From: Actinomadura barringtoniae
GTDB taxonomy: Bacteria > Actinomycetota > Actinomycetes > Streptosporangiales > Streptosporangiaceae
DNA length: 64,000 nucleotides
NCBI RefSeq assembly: GCF_017573505.1
Contig: NZ_JAGEOJ010000011.1
Coordinates: 248,001 to 312,000 of the forward strand
Direction of reading: 5' to 3'
This document shows, one piece after another, positions 16,563 to 25,412 of this stretch. The translations under genes and the position numbers were made by a program. Position 1 is the stretch's first letter. Every line of letters begins with the position of its first letter. The notes below the pieces were generated by a model, which was not told where the DNA came from, searched no databases, and saw nothing but the letters and a program-made list of their open reading frames with translations.

Positions 16563-17519
16563 ATGGTGGTGAAGACTCGCGAGCCCGCGATCGCGACCGG
16601 TGAAGCGGCCGGCGACGCGACCACCGGTGCCGCCCACGCCCGCCCGCCCCGGAGACGGCGCGTCCCGCGACTCGCCCCCTGGGTGTTCGCCGGACCCGCG
16701 ACCGTGCTCTTCGTCGCCTTCTTCGCCTACCCGCTCGGTGCGAGCCTGTGGCAGAGCTTCACCGCCGACCGCGACGGAGTCACGGTCTGGGTCGGGCTCG
16801 CCCAGTACCGGCGGATGGTGCACGACCCGGTCCTTCTCCAGTCGCTGGTCAACACCGGGCTGCTGCTCCTGATCCAGGTGCCCATCATGATCGGGCTGGC
16901 GCTGGTGCTGGCCGGGGTGCTGAACGCATCCTGGCTGCGGTTCCGGGGAACGTGGCGGCTGGTCTACTTCCTGCCCGCCGTCACGACCCTCGTCGCCTAC
17001 TCGGTGGTCTTCCGGGTGCTGCTCAAGGCCGACGGCGGCCTGGCGAACCAGTTCATCGGTGCGTTCGGGCTCGGGCCGGTCGACTGGCTGAACGACGCGA
17101 CCTGGGCGCGGATCTCCCTGATCCTGTCGATCACCTGGCGATGGACCGGCTACAACGCGGTGATCCTGCTCGCAGGCCTGCAGGGGATCGGCAAGGACCA
17201 GCACGAGGCCGCCGCGATCGACGGCGCGGGCCCGGTCACCACGTTCACCCGCGTCATCGTCCCGCAGCTGAAGCCCGTGATCCTGTTCTGCACGATCACC
17301 TCGACCATCGGCACGCTTCAGCTGTTCGACGAGAACTACGTGCTGACCCGCGGCGGGCCCGACAACGCCACCATGACCCCGGTCCTGTACCTCTACAAGA
17401 TCGGCTTCGACCAGCTGGACTTCGGCTACGCCGCCGCGATCGCCTGGGTGGTCGTGCTGCTCATCGGCCTGGTCTCGCTGGTGCAGTTCCGGCTGCTGGG
17501 AAGGGACCGTACGCGATGA
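16563..17519 (+). CDS. ABC sugar transporter permease (MalF-type)
   Basis: A 318-residue permease with six predicted helices, the first at LAPWVFAGPATVLFVAFFAY. The EAA loop that docks the ATPase is EAAAIDGAGPVTTFTRVIVP, near residue 220. A basic, Arg-rich N-terminal tail of about 40 residues precedes helix 1. It starts three bases after the binding-protein stop and ends with an ATGA overlap to the next permease, so it is part of one coupled unit. It forms the transmembrane channel with the following gene. Confidence 0.9.
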   Translation: MVVKTREPAIATGEAAGDATTGAAHARPPRRRRVPRLAPWVFAGPATVLFVAFFAYPLGASLWQSFTADRDGVTVWVGLAQYRRMVHDPVLLQSLVNTGLLLLIQVPIMIGLALVLAGVLNASWLRFRGTWRLVYFLPAVTTLVAYSVVFRVLLKADGGLANQFIGAFGLGPVDWLNDATWARISLILSITWRWTGYNAVILLAGLQGIGKDQHEAAAIDGAGPVTTFTRVIVPQLKPVILFCTITSTIGTLQLFDENYVLTRGGPDNATMTPVLYLYKIGFDQLDFGYAAAIAWVVVLLIGLVSLVQFRLLGRDRTR

Positions 17520-18340
17520 GCCCACGCATTCTCGGCCGCGCCGGGGCCTACGCGTTGCTGGCGATCGGCGTCGTGATCAGCCTGGTGCCGTTCTACTGGA
17601 TGGCCGTGGCGGCGACCCACGACACCTCCGAGCTCTTCACCTCGCCGCCTCCGTTCCTGCCGGGCGGCAAGGTGCTCGCCAACCTGTCCCGGCTGGAGGA
17701 CGAGCACGGCTTCACCCGCGTGATGGCCAACAGCCTGGGCATCGCGGTCGTCTACACGGTGCTGAGCTCGCTGATCTCGGCGATGTGCGGCTACGGCCTG
17801 GCCAAGTACCGCTTCCGTGGCCGCGGCGTCCTGCTCGGCGTGATCCTCGCGACGATGATGATCCCGATGCAGGTGCTGCTGGTCCCGCTGTTCCAGATGA
17901 TGGCGAACCTGGGCTGGACCGACACCTACCAGGCGGTGATCCTGCCCTTCCTGGCGAACGCGTTCGGCATCTTCCTGATGCGGCAGGCGTTCCTGGGCTT
18001 CCCCGACGAGCTGATCGAGTCTGCCCGCCTGGACGGAGCCGGCGACCTGCGGCTCTTCTACCGGATCGTGCTGCCCGGCGTGCGCCCCCAGCTCGGCGCG
18101 CTGGTCATCTTCACGTTCATGAGCCAGTGGAACAGCTTCATCTGGCCGCTGCTCATGCTCAACACCGAGGACAAGTACACCGTGCCCATCGCGCTCAACA
18201 CGATGATCGGGCTGACCAAGGTCGACTACTCCGGCCTGATGCTCGGCTCGTTCCTCGCCACCCTGCCCATCATGATCGTCTTCTTCGCGTTCCAACGGCA
18301 GTTCATCGCGGGCCTCCTGGGCGGGGCGGTGAAGGGATGA
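17516..18340 (+). CDS. ABC sugar transporter permease (MalG-type)
   Basis: A 274-residue permease with six helices. The EAA-like docking loop is ESARLDGAGDLRLFYRIVLP, and it ends LIMIVFFAFQRQFIAGLLGGAVKG-type, which is characteristic of MalG relatives (shown here only in part: the key tail is FQRQFIAGLLGGAVKG). The ATG overlaps the previous stop (ATGA), and its own stop overlaps the next start (ATGA). It is the partner of the MalF-type subunit. Confidence 0.9.
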   Translation: MSPRILGRAGAYALLAIGVVISLVPFYWMAVAATHDTSELFTSPPPFLPGGKVLANLSRLEDEHGFTRVMANSLGIAVVYTVLSSLISAMCGYGLAKYRFRGRGVLLGVILATMMIPMQVLLVPLFQMMANLGWTDTYQAVILPFLANAFGIFLMRQAFLGFPDELIESARLDGAGDLRLFYRIVLPGVRPQLGALVIFTFMSQWNSFIWPLLMLNTEDKYTVPIALNTMIGLTKVDYSGLMLGSFLATLPIMIVFFAFQRQFIAGLLGGAVKG

Positions 18341-20328
18341 CAGGGATGACCGAGGGGCTGACACGTATTCCGGGGCTGCTGTACGGCGGCGACTACAACC
18401 CCGAGCAGTGGCCCGAGCCCGTCTGGGCCGAGGACGCGGAGCTCATGCGCGAGGCCGGGGTCAACCTGGTCACGGTCGGGGTGTTCTCGTGGGCCCGGCT
18501 GCAGCCCGGCCCGGACGAGTGGGACTTCGTGTGGCTCGACCGGCTGCTGGACCTGCTGCACGCCCACGGGATCGGCGTCGACCTGGCGACCGCGACGGCC
18601 TCGCCGCCCGCCTGGCTGGTGCGCGCCCACCCCGAGATCCTGCCGGTCACGGCCGACGGGGTACGGCTGGAGTTCGGGTCGCGGCAGCACTACTGCCCGT
18701 CCTCGCCCGTCTACCGGGCGGCGGCCGTACGGCTCGCGCGGGCGATCGCCGAGCGGTATCACGACCATCCGGCGCTGGCGCTGTGGCACGTGCACAATGA
18801 GTACGGCGACCATGTCACAGAGTGCTTCTGCGACGTCTCGGCGGCCGACTTCCGGCGCTGGCTGCGGGCACGGTACGACGGGCTCGACGCACTTAACGCC
18901 GCGTGGGGGACCGAGTTCTGGTCGCAGCGGTACGGGGCGTGGGACGAGATCGAGCCGCCTCGTACCGCTCCCGGCCCGGTCAACCCGACACAGACGCTGG
19001 ACTGGCGCCGGTTCTGCTCGGACGCGCTGCTCGCATGCCATCTGGGCGAGAAGGCGGTACTGGACGAGGTGTCGCCCGGCGTTCCGGTGACCACCAACTT
19101 CATGTCGATGTTCAAGGCCCTGGACTACTGGGAGTGGGCCTCGCACGAGGACCTGGTGTCCGACGACGCCTACCCCGACCCCGCCGATCCCGAGGCGCAC
19201 ATCACCGCCGCCATGAACTACGACCTGATGCGGTCGCTCAAGGGCGGGCGGCCATGGCTGCTGCTCGAACAGGCCCCCTCGGCGGTGAGCTGGCGGCCGG
19301 TGAACGTTCCCAAACGGCCGGGCCTGCACCGGCTGTGGTCGCTGCAGACGGTCGCGCACGGCGCCGACGGCGTCATGTACTTCCAGTGGCGCGCGTCCCG
19401 CGCCGGAGCGGAGAAGTTCCACAGCGCGCTGCTCCCGCACGGCGGAACGACCTCGCGCGGCTGGGCGGAGACCGTGCGGTTCGGCGGCGAGCTGGCGCGG
19501 CTCACCGAGATCGCGGGCAGCCGCGTCACGGCCGACACCGCGATCGTCCTGGACTGGGACTCCTGGTGGGCGCTGGAGCAGGACGATCACCCGTCGCTCC
19601 GGCTCGACCTCAAGGAACTCGTGACGTCCTGGTACTCGGTGCTGTGGCGGCGCGGCATCGCGGTCGACTTCGTTCCGCCGGGCGCCGACCTGAGCCCGTA
19701 CCGGCTGGTGCTCGCCCCCAACCTCTACCTGCTCCGGAACGAGGCGGCGACCGCGCTCACCCGGTACGTGCGGAACGGAGGCCATCTGGTCTGCGGCTTC
19801 TTCAGCGGCATCGTGGACGAGAACGACCACATCCACCTGGGCGGCTACCCCGCGCCGCTGCGCGAGGTGCTCGGGATCGTGGTCGACGAGTTCTGGCCCA
19901 TTCCCGACGGCGACGACGTGAAGGTCGCCCCGCTGGGCGTGGCCACGCTGTGGAGCGAATGGCTCGACACCACGACCGCCGAGGCGGTCGCCTCGTACGC
20001 CTCGGGTGAGCTCAGCGGGCGCCCGGCCGTCACCCGCAACGCCCACGGCGCTGGGCTGGCCTGGTACGTGAGCTGCCACCTGCCCGAGGCGCTCGGCGCC
20101 GCCGTGGACGCCGCCGGGGTACGGCCCGTTCACCCCGTTCCGCCCGGCGTCGAGGTGACCCGGCGCGGCCGCCACCTCTTCCTCCTCAACCACGCACCGG
20201 TCGACAAGGTCGTCCGCGATCTCGACGGCACCGACCTGCTGACCGGCGCCGCCGTGCGCGGCGAGCTGCGGCTCGCCCCGCTCGGGGCGGCGGTGCTCCG
20301 CACATCCCTCCCCGAGAGAAGGTCATGA
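18337..20328 (+). CDS. Beta-galactosidase, glycoside hydrolase family 42
   Basis: A 663-residue GH42 enzyme. It opens with LYGGDYNPEQWPEPVWAEDA, the family signature. The acid/base is Glu155 in WHVHNEYGDH and the nucleophile Glu311 in WLLLEQAPSAV. The trimerisation and C-terminal beta domains follow to full length. There is no signal peptide, so it is cytoplasmic and would cleave terminal beta-galactosides brought in by the adjacent ABC importer. ATG 18337 overlaps the permease stop; ATG 18346 is an alternative. An ATGA overlap leads to the next glycosidase. Confidence 0.92.
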   Translation: MTGMTEGLTRIPGLLYGGDYNPEQWPEPVWAEDAELMREAGVNLVTVGVFSWARLQPGPDEWDFVWLDRLLDLLHAHGIGVDLATATASPPAWLVRAHPEILPVTADGVRLEFGSRQHYCPSSPVYRAAAVRLARAIAERYHDHPALALWHVHNEYGDHVTECFCDVSAADFRRWLRARYDGLDALNAAWGTEFWSQRYGAWDEIEPPRTAPGPVNPTQTLDWRRFCSDALLACHLGEKAVLDEVSPGVPVTTNFMSMFKALDYWEWASHEDLVSDDAYPDPADPEAHITAAMNYDLMRSLKGGRPWLLLEQAPSAVSWRPVNVPKRPGLHRLWSLQTVAHGADGVMYFQWRASRAGAEKFHSALLPHGGTTSRGWAETVRFGGELARLTEIAGSRVTADTAIVLDWDSWWALEQDDHPSLRLDLKELVTSWYSVLWRRGIAVDFVPPGADLSPYRLVLAPNLYLLRNEAATALTRYVRNGGHLVCGFFSGIVDENDHIHLGGYPAPLREVLGIVVDEFWPIPDGDDVKVAPLGVATLWSEWLDTTTAEAVASYASGELSGRPAVTRNAHGAGLAWYVSCHLPEALGAAVDAAGVRPVHPVPPGVEVTRRGRHLFLLNHAPVDKVVRDLDGTDLLTGAAVRGELRLAPLGAAVLRTSLPERRS

Positions 20329-22505
20329 TGAAGGCACCCGGTGGAGCCGCGCTCGCGCTCGGCTCCGTTCTCGCCCTGCTCACCGTGCCCGCGCAGGCAT
20401 CCGCGCAGATCTCCGCGCAGGCGGCTGGGGCTGCCTCCGCCCGTGGCGACTCCTACGCCGACGTGCTCGACCTGCACGGCGTTCCAGTCGCGGCCAAGCC
20501 CGCCACGGTCAGCGAGATCAACGTCTTCGCCGACCAGGGGGCCTGGCACGCGTACGCGCTGCCGAAGGTGGGCGACACCGCCGCGTACGGAGGGTTCTCC
20601 GGGCCGCTCTACATCGCCCAGGAGTACCCGTGGTGGCTGAGCAAGGCGTTCAGCAAGATCAGGCTCAGCGAGAACGGCCGCGTCATCGACCTCGCCGCCG
20701 CGGGCAAGCCGGTGCTGACCGCGCTCCCCGGCCTGCTGCGCCAGACCTACGACCTGAACGGGCTCCGGCTCACCCTGGAGTTGCGCTTCGCCAGCTCCCG
20801 CACCGCACTGGTGCGCGCGTACATCGACGACACCAGGGGCAGGGCGCGGACCCTCCAGGTCGCCTGGACCGGCGAACTCCTCCGGCCGCAGACCGAGCCG
20901 ATGAAGAGCGCGCCCTCGCTTCACGCCACGGACAAGGGCGTCGCGGTCGGCTTCGCCAAGGTCCGCGAGACGTGGGACTACCTGACCGACGGCACCGAAC
21001 GTTTCGAGGTCACGCACGCGGGTCCCGTGCGCACGACGACCAACGGCGACGCCTACGAGACGTCGACCGCGCGACCCGTGACCGTTCCGGCGCACGGCCG
21101 TACGTCGCTGACCTGGACCGAGACCTACACCTTCACCGAGGCCGAGCGGCGCGCCGAGGCACCGGTGATCGCGGGCCTCCTGCGTTCGCCGGACCGCGCC
21201 GTCAGGGCCGGGGACGCCCGCTGGCGCGGATACGTGGCGCGCGCGACGCACGGCGTGCCCGCCGAACGCCGCAGGCTCGCGGTGAAGTCGGTCGAAACGC
21301 TGGTCACCAACTGGCGCAGCGCCGCCGGCATGCTTAAGCACGACGGCATCACCCCGTCGATCTCCTACAAGTGGTTCACCGGCGGCTTCTGGGCCTGGGA
21401 CACCTGGAAGCAGGCCGTCGGCGTGAGCCGGTTCGACCCGTCGCTGGCCCAGGCACAGATCAGGTCGATGTTCGACTACCAGATCACGGCCGCCTCGCCG
21501 TCGCGGCCGCAGGACGCCGGGATGATCCCCGACGTCGTCTTCTACAACGATCCGGCGCGCGGCGGCGGCAACTGGAACGAGCGCAACAGCAAGCCTCCGC
21601 TGGCGGCATGGGCGGTGTGGGAGACCTACCAGCACAGCCACGACCTGCGGTTCCTCCGCGAGATGTATCCGAAGCTGGCGGCCTATCACGCCTGGTGGTA
21701 CACCAATCGCGACCACGATCACGACGGGCTCGCCGAATACGGCGCGACCGTCGACCCGGCCAACGACAACGGCGACGAGCAGTTGCTGGCGGCGGCGTGG
21801 GAGAGCGGCATGGACAACGCGCCGCGCTTCGACGCCAAGCTCGGCGCCGCGATGCTGGAGAACCGCGACCGCGGCGGCAAGCTGCTCGGCTACTCCCTCA
21901 ACCAGGAGTCGGTCGACCTCAACTCCTATCTGGTCGCCGACAAGCATTACCTGGCCCGCATCGCGCGGCGGCTGGGCGACCGCGCCGCCGCCGACCGCGA
22001 CGAGCGCCAGGCGCGCAACCTGACCGGCCTCGTGCAGGCGCGCATGTACGACCGGGCCGGCGGATTCTTCTACGACGCGGGCATCGACTCGGGGCAGCCG
22101 CTGACAGCGCGAGGGAGGGGCATCGAGGGAGCGATCCCGCTGTGGGCGGGCGTCGCCTCGCGCGCGCAGGGGGCTGCGGTTCACCGCAAGCTGGTGGACC
22201 CGGCGGAGTTCGCGACGAAGGTGCCGTTCCCGACGGTGGCCAAGAGCTCGCCCTACTTCGACCCGGCCGAGTACTGGCGCGGCCCGGTCTGGCTCGACCA
22301 GGCCTACTTCTCCCTGGTCGGCCTGCGCTCGTACGGCTACCGAGCCGATGCCCGAACGTTCGCGGACCGGCTGCGCAACTCCGCGTCCGGCCTCCTCGGG
22401 GACGGTCCCATCATGGAGAACTACAACCCCGCCACTGGCGCCCCGCTGAACTCCACCAACTTCAGCTGGTCCGCCGCCCTCCTCCTATCCCTCGAAGACC
22501 ACTAA
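20325..22505 (+). CDS. Secreted GH63-type glucosidase (YgjK-like)
   Basis: A 726-residue exported protein. A signal peptide (ALALGSVLALLTVPAQASAQ) is followed by an N-terminal beta-sandwich and an (alpha/alpha)6 barrel of the GH63 clan. Characteristic pieces are WFTGGFWAWDTWKQAVG, a likely acid/base region with WDTWK, the calcium-type NRDHDHDGLAEYG, the Asn/Glu-rich GNWNERNSKPPLAAW, and the late YWRGPVWLDQAYF. E. coli YgjK acts on alpha-glucosides. The start overlaps the beta-galactosidase stop (ATGA), with GAGAAGG upstream; ATG 20328 is equally possible. It would trim the glycan outside the cell before import (inference). Confidence 0.82.
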   Translation: MMKAPGGAALALGSVLALLTVPAQASAQISAQAAGAASARGDSYADVLDLHGVPVAAKPATVSEINVFADQGAWHAYALPKVGDTAAYGGFSGPLYIAQEYPWWLSKAFSKIRLSENGRVIDLAAAGKPVLTALPGLLRQTYDLNGLRLTLELRFASSRTALVRAYIDDTRGRARTLQVAWTGELLRPQTEPMKSAPSLHATDKGVAVGFAKVRETWDYLTDGTERFEVTHAGPVRTTTNGDAYETSTARPVTVPAHGRTSLTWTETYTFTEAERRAEAPVIAGLLRSPDRAVRAGDARWRGYVARATHGVPAERRRLAVKSVETLVTNWRSAAGMLKHDGITPSISYKWFTGGFWAWDTWKQAVGVSRFDPSLAQAQIRSMFDYQITAASPSRPQDAGMIPDVVFYNDPARGGGNWNERNSKPPLAAWAVWETYQHSHDLRFLREMYPKLAAYHAWWYTNRDHDHDGLAEYGATVDPANDNGDEQLLAAAWESGMDNAPRFDAKLGAAMLENRDRGGKLLGYSLNQESVDLNSYLVADKHYLARIARRLGDRAAADRDERQARNLTGLVQARMYDRAGGFFYDAGIDSGQPLTARGRGIEGAIPLWAGVASRAQGAAVHRKLVDPAEFATKVPFPTVAKSSPYFDPAEYWRGPVWLDQAYFSLVGLRSYGYRADARTFADRLRNSASGLLGDGPIMENYNPATGAPLNSTNFSWSAALLLSLEDH

Positions 22506-22530
22506 CCCGGCCGAAGACCACTAACCCGGG
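22493..22530 (+). repeat. 19-bp tandem duplication at the gene end
   Basis: CGAAGACCACTAACCCGGC (22493-22511) is followed immediately by a copy at 22512-22530 differing only in the last base. The unit includes the stop codon of the YgjK-like gene, so the duplication has copied the gene's 3' end without changing the protein. Confidence 0.85.
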
Positions 22531-22565
22531 CGCCAGACCTCGCGCGCTCTGCCAGAAACAATCAA

Positions 22566-22600
22566 GGCCCCCGCCTCGCACCGCGAGGCGGGGCTTTGTG
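22566..22600 (+). terminator. Strong hairpin terminator of the sugar operon
   Basis: An 11-bp perfect stem, CCCCGCCTCGC (22569-22579) with GCGAGGCGGGG (22583-22593), has a 3-base loop followed by CTTTGTG. It lies about 60 bases after the YgjK-like stop and closes the five-gene operon. A related hairpin occurs at 38889-38915. Confidence 0.85.
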
Positions 22601-22834
22601 TCCGCAGGGGGTCAGTGATGTGACCGTGCGTGGCACATGTCGAATGGGCCCGCTGACTCAAATTAACGGAGTAACTTCTGTCCAGTGAGGGCCGGTGTCC
22701 GGTCGCGAGCTTAGGGTAATCCTTAAGGCGGACGGCCCTATATTGAAGTAATAGTCGGTCCTTTATAGACGGAGCGTGTGGTCGTTGCTTCCGCAATCTT
22801 TTGGCACCGTCCGGCTTTGAGGGGTTGAAATCGC

Positions 22835-22921
22835 ATGACCTGCGGATTCCTTGATCGACTGAAATGCACGTGCATTTGCATGAGCCAAGGTGCTTGCAGC
22901 TGCATGTCCGCGTGGGCATGA
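22835..22921 (+). CDS. Possible Cys-rich micropeptide (28 aa)
   Basis: ATG 22835 opens a 28-codon frame reading MTCGFLDRLK then CTCICMSQGACSCMSAWA, with six cysteines in 28 residues, ending TGA 22919-22921. GAGGGG lies 10 bases upstream, a usable ribosome-binding site. The Cys spacing (CxCxC, then CxC) would suit metal binding or a modified peptide. Against it, the region is rich in repeated TGC, third-position GC is only about 60 percent, and no modifying enzyme is adjacent. I do not recognise a family. Treat it as a candidate, not an established gene. Confidence 0.3.
   Translation: MTCGFLDRLKCTCICMSQGACSCMSAWA
22862..22877. repeat. Perfect 16-bp palindrome
   Basis: AAATGCACGTGCATTT is its own reverse complement. 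It falls inside the candidate micropeptide and about 220 bases upstream of the kinase start, so it could equally be a regulator site. No nearby regulator is an obvious partner. Confidence 0.5.
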
Positions 22922-23099
22922 TGGCTGTGCATCGGGTTGACTCCTGATTGTCATTCTATGGGGGTTGAGGAATCGCGGCGCCCGGCCATGGTCCCCATTT
23001 GAGGGGAGCTGGTCGGCGAATTCATGAGACCACCGCCTGAGGTGTTTGCGAAATTGCCTCGGGATGGCTTCATGGCGTCGTTCTCATTTGAGGAAGAAT

Positions 23100-24887
23100 A
23101 TGGAACCAGGCCTACGTCTTGCTGGTCGTTATCGACTGGTCAAGCGCCTCGGGTACGGGGGTACGGCGGAGATCTGGGAGGGCGTCGACCTCCGGCTCCG
23201 GCGATCCGTCGCCGTGAAGTTCCTGCACGAGCGTCACCTGGCCGATCCGGTGGCCATCGCGCGGTTCCGCCGTGAAGCGCAGGTCACGGCAAGGCTCCAG
23301 CATCCCGGCGTGACGGTGACCTTCGACATCGACGACTACCGGCAGCGCGTGTTCCTGGTGATGGAGCTCCTGCGAGGACGTGATCTGTGCCAGCTGCTCG
23401 CCGAGCACCCGCACGGCCTGCCCATCGACCAGGTGGTCACGCTGGCCACGCAGATCAGCGACACCCTGGCGGCGGCCCACGCGGCGGGAATCGTGCACCG
23501 TGACATCAAGCCCGCCAACCTGTTCCTCCTGGACGACGGCAGGGTCAAGGTCTGCGATTTCGGGATGGCCTGTCTCGCCGACGCGACCAGCATCACCGAG
23601 TCGGGCGCCTGCATCGGCGGCACCCCGCTGTACATGGCACCCGAGCAGATCAGAGGCGACCCGACCGACAGCCGCACGGACCTCTACGCGCTCGGCTGCG
23701 TGCTGTACGCGCTGGTCACCGGCGTTCCTCCCTTCGACGCCGGTACGAACGCGGCCGCGATCATGTATCAGCACCTTCAGGAGAGCCCGCCGCCCCCACA
23801 GGCCGTCCGTTCCGACTGCCCCGACTGGTTGAACGGCCTGATCGCCGCACTCATGGCCAAGGACCCCGGCGAACGTCCCGCCACGGCCGCCGCCGTCGCC
23901 GAGCAGATCCGCTCCTCCAACACCCATCGGCACGATCGGTACGAACCTCGCCACCGCGCACAATCGCGCTCCCCGTTCGCCGTCCTCACCAGCGGCGTCA
24001 CCTGCGTGGCGTTCAGCAGAGACGGGCACACCCTGGCGAGCGGCGGCTTCGACGCGCAGGTCCGCCTGTGGGACGTCCGCAACGGCCAGAACGTCATGAC
24101 GCTGACCGGCCACACGAAGGGAATCAGCTTCCTGGCGTTCTGCCCGGACGGCAGGACCCTGGTCAGCGCCGGCGCCGGTGACGACCGCACCATCCGCCTC
24201 TGGAACATCGACACCGGCGAGAACACCGCGACGCTCACCGGCGACGCCACCGGCATCACCTGCGTGGCGATCAGCCGCGACGGGCGATCCCTGGCCTGCG
24301 GCGGCCTGGACGCGCGCATCCGCCTGTGGGATGTCCGCACCGGCCGCAACACCAAGACGTTCAGCGGCCACAGCAAGGCGGTCACCTGCATGGCGTTCAA
24401 CCGGGACGGCAGGGCCCTGGCCAGCGTCGGCGCCGGCGACGACCCCACCATCCGGCTCTGGGACACCCGTACGGGGGACAACACCGCGACGCTCACCGGG
24501 GACACCAGCGGCATCAGGTGCATGGCCATCAGCCCGGACGGCCGCACCATCGCCGCCAGCGGCGGCGACGACCGCGCGATCCGGCTCTGCAGCCTCGACC
24601 GTTGGCGGCGGATCGCCACCGCCAAGGGACACACGGGCGAGGTCCTCGCCCTGGAGTTCAGCCCCGACGGGCGCCTCCTGGCCAGCGGCGGCCGCGACAC
24701 CACAGTCCGGCTCTGGCAGCTGTGCGCCGAGCATCCCGCGGAGATCTTCACCGGCCACACCCACAACGTCTACTCGATCGCGTTCAGCCCCGACGGCCAG
24801 ACCCTCGCCAGCGGAGGCCGCGACGGCGCCCTCTGGCTATGGCGCGTCGGGTCGGCGCCGCTGCCGCCGGACGCGCGACGTTGCTGA
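23100..24887 (+). CDS. Serine/threonine kinase fused to seven WD40 repeats
   Basis: A 595-residue protein. The Hanks-type kinase (residues about 11-275) has the Gly-rich loop LGYGGTAEIWEG, the VAVK lysine (Lys40), the catalytic HRDIKPAN (Asp135) and DFG (Asp153-Gly155), plus an APEQ motif, so it should be active. Residues about 300-590 form seven WD40 repeats (pattern RDGxxLASGG...VRLWD), enough for one complete propeller. No transmembrane helix lies between them, unlike PknB-type kinases, so it is cytosolic and the propeller probably binds substrates. ATG 23100 follows GAGGAAG. Substrates are unknown; the neighbours give no clue. Confidence 0.9.
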   Translation: MEPGLRLAGRYRLVKRLGYGGTAEIWEGVDLRLRRSVAVKFLHERHLADPVAIARFRREAQVTARLQHPGVTVTFDIDDYRQRVFLVMELLRGRDLCQLLAEHPHGLPIDQVVTLATQISDTLAAAHAAGIVHRDIKPANLFLLDDGRVKVCDFGMACLADATSITESGACIGGTPLYMAPEQIRGDPTDSRTDLYALGCVLYALVTGVPPFDAGTNAAAIMYQHLQESPPPPQAVRSDCPDWLNGLIAALMAKDPGERPATAAAVAEQIRSSNTHRHDRYEPRHRAQSRSPFAVLTSGVTCVAFSRDGHTLASGGFDAQVRLWDVRNGQNVMTLTGHTKGISFLAFCPDGRTLVSAGAGDDRTIRLWNIDTGENTATLTGDATGITCVAISRDGRSLACGGLDARIRLWDVRTGRNTKTFSGHSKAVTCMAFNRDGRALASVGAGDDPTIRLWDTRTGDNTATLTGDTSGIRCMAISPDGRTIAASGGDDRAIRLCSLDRWRRIATAKGHTGEVLALEFSPDGRLLASGGRDTTVRLWQLCAEHPAEIFTGHTHNVYSIAFSPDGQTLASGGRDGALWLWRVGSAPLPPDARRC

Positions 24888-24903
24888 ACGGATCTGGATC
24901 AGC

Positions 24904-25332
24904 TCAGGCCGGAAGCATCCAGTCGTCGAAAGTGGTGTCCGCGCGGCCGTCGTTGTAGTGGCTCTGGACGTACACCCGCAGGTAGCGGACGCCGCTGAAG
25001 TAAGAGGTCTTCAGCCAGATGTGCCGGGTGGCGAAGCCGGTGACGTACTGCCCGGTCCACGAGCCGTCGGACTGCTGGTCGATGCGAGTCGTTCCCCAGT
25101 CGCAGTCGGCGGGCGAGCACTTCCCGTACAGATGGGCCGTGCCGTGGTAGCTGGAGTAGCAGTCCGTGCTGGCGGCCGCACGCGTGACGGAACGGGTCTG
25201 GCCGTCGATGTTGCGCCAGTCGCCGCTGATGCTCGTGCACCCGGGCAGCGGTGGCTCGGCGTGGGCCGTCCCCGGAGCCACCAGCAGAGCCGTCATCAGC
25301 CCCGCCAGCAGAATCGTGATCTTAAGCCGCAT
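24904..25332 (-). CDS. Small secreted protein with CxPxDCDWG motif
   Basis: A 142-residue protein. A clear signal peptide (KITILLAGLMTALLVAPGTAHA, cut after AHA) is given here by its core LLAGLMTALLVAPGTAHA. The mature part of about 115 residues contains WRNIDGQTRSVTR, HLYGKCSPADCDWG and a C-terminal WLKTSYFSGVRYLRVYVQ. Four cysteines could form two disulfides. Similar secreted beta-sheet proteins with a CHPTDCDWG-like motif are widespread in bacteria, but I know of no defined function. ATG 25332 follows GAAGGGG. It is convergent with the kinase gene, 16 bases apart. Confidence 0.75.
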   Translation of the reverse strand: MRLKITILLAGLMTALLVAPGTAHAEPPLPGCTSISGDWRNIDGQTRSVTRAAASTDCYSSYHGTAHLYGKCSPADCDWGTTRIDQQSDGSWTGQYVTGFATRHIWLKTSYFSGVRYLRVYVQSHYNDGRADTTFDDWMLPA

Positions 25333-25412
25333 GGCCACCCCTTCGAGGCGCCGGCGACGCGGTGTCCCCGGCGGAGAATCGTTAGGACGACCCGTGCCGC
25401 GCCGAAGTTGGG

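Larger units (their letters stand above)
22601..23099. other. AT-richer intergenic region
   Basis: About 500 bases separate the operon terminator and the kinase gene, with lower GC than the neighbours and many TGCAT repeats. It holds a possible 28-residue Cys-rich reading frame (22835-22921) and a 16-bp palindrome (22862-22877). A weak TTGAAG element near 22743, followed by TATAGA, could be a promoter, but the 15-base spacing is poor. Nothing else is recognisable. Confidence 0.5.

Noticed and set aside
22738..22932. Minus-strand frame starting MHSHHAHADMQLQ, His/Met-rich
   Set aside because: It is the complement of the TGCAT-rich stretch, has no ribosome-binding site and no coding bias; the Cys-rich plus frame is the only one with a plausible start.
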